Below, piece by piece: positions 62,954-64,000 of a stretch of 64,000 bases of DNA. The stretch is from Clostridium puniceum (GTDB taxonomy: Bacteria > Bacillota > Clostridia > Clostridiales > Clostridiaceae), in NCBI RefSeq assembly GCF_002006345.1, contig NZ_LZZM01000201.1:61670-125669 (forward strand), given 5' to 3'. Every line of letters starts with the position of its first letter. Positions within the stretch are counted from its first letter, which is position 1. Both the position numbers and the translations under genes were made by a program. The notes below the pieces were generated by a model. It had not been told where the DNA came from. It saw only the letters and a list, made by a program, of their open reading frames with translations, and searched no databases.

Positions 62954-63104
62954 TTGCAAACCATCCTTTGCACAAATCTATCCATCCTGCAGATGCGGAA
63001 TGACTTTCAAGCTCTTCTAAAGATAATTTCACTGTGCTGTTTAAGCTACCTCCCGCTGTATATATGGTATCAAAACGTTTGAGAGATATATAAGGAATTG
63101 TACT
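62940..63104 (-). pseudogene. 3' fragment of an unrecognised gene
   Basis: 55 codons open between a TGA and a TAG: STIPYISLKRFDTIYTAGGS, then LNSTVKLSLEELESHSASAG and WIDLCKGWFANENK. No start codon with a ribosome site. It overlaps the transporter start, as a real upstream operon gene would. Its 5' part is missing, replaced by the chemotaxis-receptor remnant. I do not recognise the family. Confidence 0.5.
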
Positions 63105-63137
63105 TCATATACTTTTTAAATTTCTCCAAATCAAAAC

Positions 63138-63777
63138 TTTGCCTTTAACAATATATTCTGTTGCCAAATTGCCTTTTCCTATTTAATTAACTGTAAATTC
63201 TATATTTTCAATTGTTTTCGCTATTCTTTCTCCCAGTATTATTCCAACAATAGTAACAAGCATTAAAATAACAATGCCAGCAGTTATAGCTTTTATTATT
63301 CTATTATGTATAGTGTTCTCCATATTATTTATAGAAATTCTTACTGAAACACTAGATATTACTTCATCTGCTTGTTTTATAGGTACTGTTACATTATAGG
63401 CAGTTGTTCTATTCCATTCAACCATATAAGCTTTAGTATTACCTTTAAAAACTTCATCTAATTCTTTAGAATCATACTTTTGTCCAATGAACTTTTTTTG
63501 ATTTCCTGCTATAAAAGTTTTATTAAGAGCATTCACACTTATATAATATAAATTTCCATCTGAATTTTCATATGTTTTATCAACAATAGATTGTTTTACT
63601 AACATTGTCAATATTTTCTACGCTTGTTCTTATAATTGCAGCTATATTACCTCCGTCATATTTCATTTGATTTTGTACACCTAGTATAATTTGATAAGTA
63701 GAAAAAATAGTATTAATTATTAGAATAGTAGCCGCTATCACTACAAAATTAAACCTTTTCTTATAGATTTATAACAT
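63138..63777 (-). pseudogene. Ruined paralogue of the chemotaxis receptor at 11129-12766
   Basis: From 63777 the sequence follows the receptor but with frameshifts: NFVVIAATILIINTIFSTYQ, NQMKYDGGNIAAIIRTS, then TYENSDGNLYYISVNALNK, GQKYDSKELDEVFKGNTKAY, TAYNVTVPIKQADEVISSVS, TM2, and after a TAA, IGKGNLATEYIVKGK. Homology ends in the HAMP region; the signalling domain is gone. It has at least two frameshifts and one stop. The IS5-type element begins 25 bases before its start, so it is also cut from its promoter. Confidence 0.8.
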
Positions 63778-63801
63778 AACCCTTCTCCTTGCATCATATT
63801 A

Positions 63802-64000
63802 GGGCGTGTCTGAAAACAGAAATTTGTACAAAATTTAATTTTTAGATAAAATAAAAGAAAAAACTTAGAGGTGACTATTATGGCACAAAAACGTTATGAA
63901 ATATCTGATGAACAATGGAATCAAATAAAGGATTTATTTTCAGTAGCAAAAACCGGACGTCCTCCAATGGATAATAGGCTGATGTTCAACGCAATCTTGT
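63802..64000 (+). mobile_element. IS5-family insertion sequence, left end (cut by window edge)
   Basis: Begins with the terminal-repeat-like GGGCGTGTCTGAAAAC and runs into a transposase gene that leaves the window. Inserted just upstream of the ruined receptor. Confidence 0.7.
63880..64000 (+). CDS. IS5-family transposase, N-terminal part
   Basis: MAQKRYEISDEQWNQIKDLF, then SVAKTGRPPMDNRLMFNAIL, the N-terminal DUF4096-type region found in IS5-group (IS427/IS1031) transposases. AGAGGTGAC lies ahead of the ATG. The catalytic part is outside the window, so intactness cannot be judged. Confidence 0.8.
   Translation, partial: MAQKRYEISDEQWNQIKDLFSVAKTGRPPMDNRLMFNAIL

Noticed and set aside
1..64000. 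CRISPR arrays, tRNA or rRNA genes, replication origin
   Set aside because: No regularly spaced repeats, cloverleaf or rRNA-like sequence, or DnaA-box cluster was seen on reading; a covariance search would be needed to exclude them fully.

Overview
The window is chromosomal DNA of a low-GC, strictly fermentative Firmicute, most likely a Clostridium of the C. beijerinckii / C. butyricum group. The grounds are: very AT-rich DNA with strong AGGAGG ribosome sites; lactate dehydrogenase, rubredoxin and pyruvate formate-lyase genes; a ZTP ('pfl'-motif) riboswitch in front of pflB; and a clustered pyrB-pyrI-pyrC-pyrF-pyrK-pyrD-pyrE operon. This assignment is inferred from gene content, not from a marker gene. 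Most genes lie on the minus strand. I saw no rRNA, tRNA, CRISPR array, replication origin or intact prophage.

Layout. 1-4.9 kb: start of ldh, a DEDDh exonuclease, rubredoxin, pflA and pflB, with a promoter plus ZTP riboswitch ahead of pflB. 4.9-9.3 kb: a two-gene unit (IlvD-type sugar-acid dehydratase and GH1 glycosidase) whose promoter is embedded in a palindrome probably bound by the adjacent FadR-type GntR regulator; a relic of an AAA-ATPase-like gene sits directly upstream of gntR. 9.4-12.8 kb: nitroreductase, DsbA-like oxidoreductase, and a chemotaxis receptor. 12.8-18.5 kb: a decayed zone with a broken marR gene, a broken IS66 element, a broken metallopeptidase-like gene and an AAA-ATPase/nuclease-like gene interrupted by one TGA. 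18.7-25.6 kb: the pyr operon, with a leader that appears to hold two PyrR-type RNA hairpins, one in a transcription attenuator and one over the pyrB ribosome site. 25.6-28.9 kb: beta-lactamase-like protein, phosphofructokinase, UppP.

29.2-40.4 kb: a mannoside-utilisation island. A divergent PRD-type PTS regulator faces EIIA-EIIB-EIIC, a GH38 alpha-mannosidase of the MngB type, a ROK sugar kinase, a TPR membrane protein and mannose-6-phosphate isomerase. The likely route is PTS uptake of a mannoside, hydrolysis in the cytoplasm, phosphorylation of free mannose and isomerisation to fructose-6-phosphate. 40.5-44.8 kb: YchF, a PdaA-type deacetylase, small or unknown proteins, and FchA. 44.9-54.1 kb: a surface-polysaccharide set (Wzy/ligase, two glycosyltransferases, MurJ-family flippase, WecG/TagA transferase, TPR protein) with a phosphohexomutase. 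54.4-59.1 kb: sbcDC. 59.6-64 kb: a second decayed zone with a C45 hydrolase gene broken by TGA, a GyrI-like domain, a Nudix hydrolase, an EamA transporter, a ruined copy of the chemotaxis receptor, and the start of an IS5-type element at the window edge.

The core metabolic parts are ordinary. I found no strong candidate for a wholly new system. The best leads are regulatory and evolutionary: the dual PyrR leader, the palindrome-embedded sugar-acid promoter, the orphaned marR operators, the AAA-ATPase relic with its promoter, and the two genes stopped by single in-frame TGA codons.
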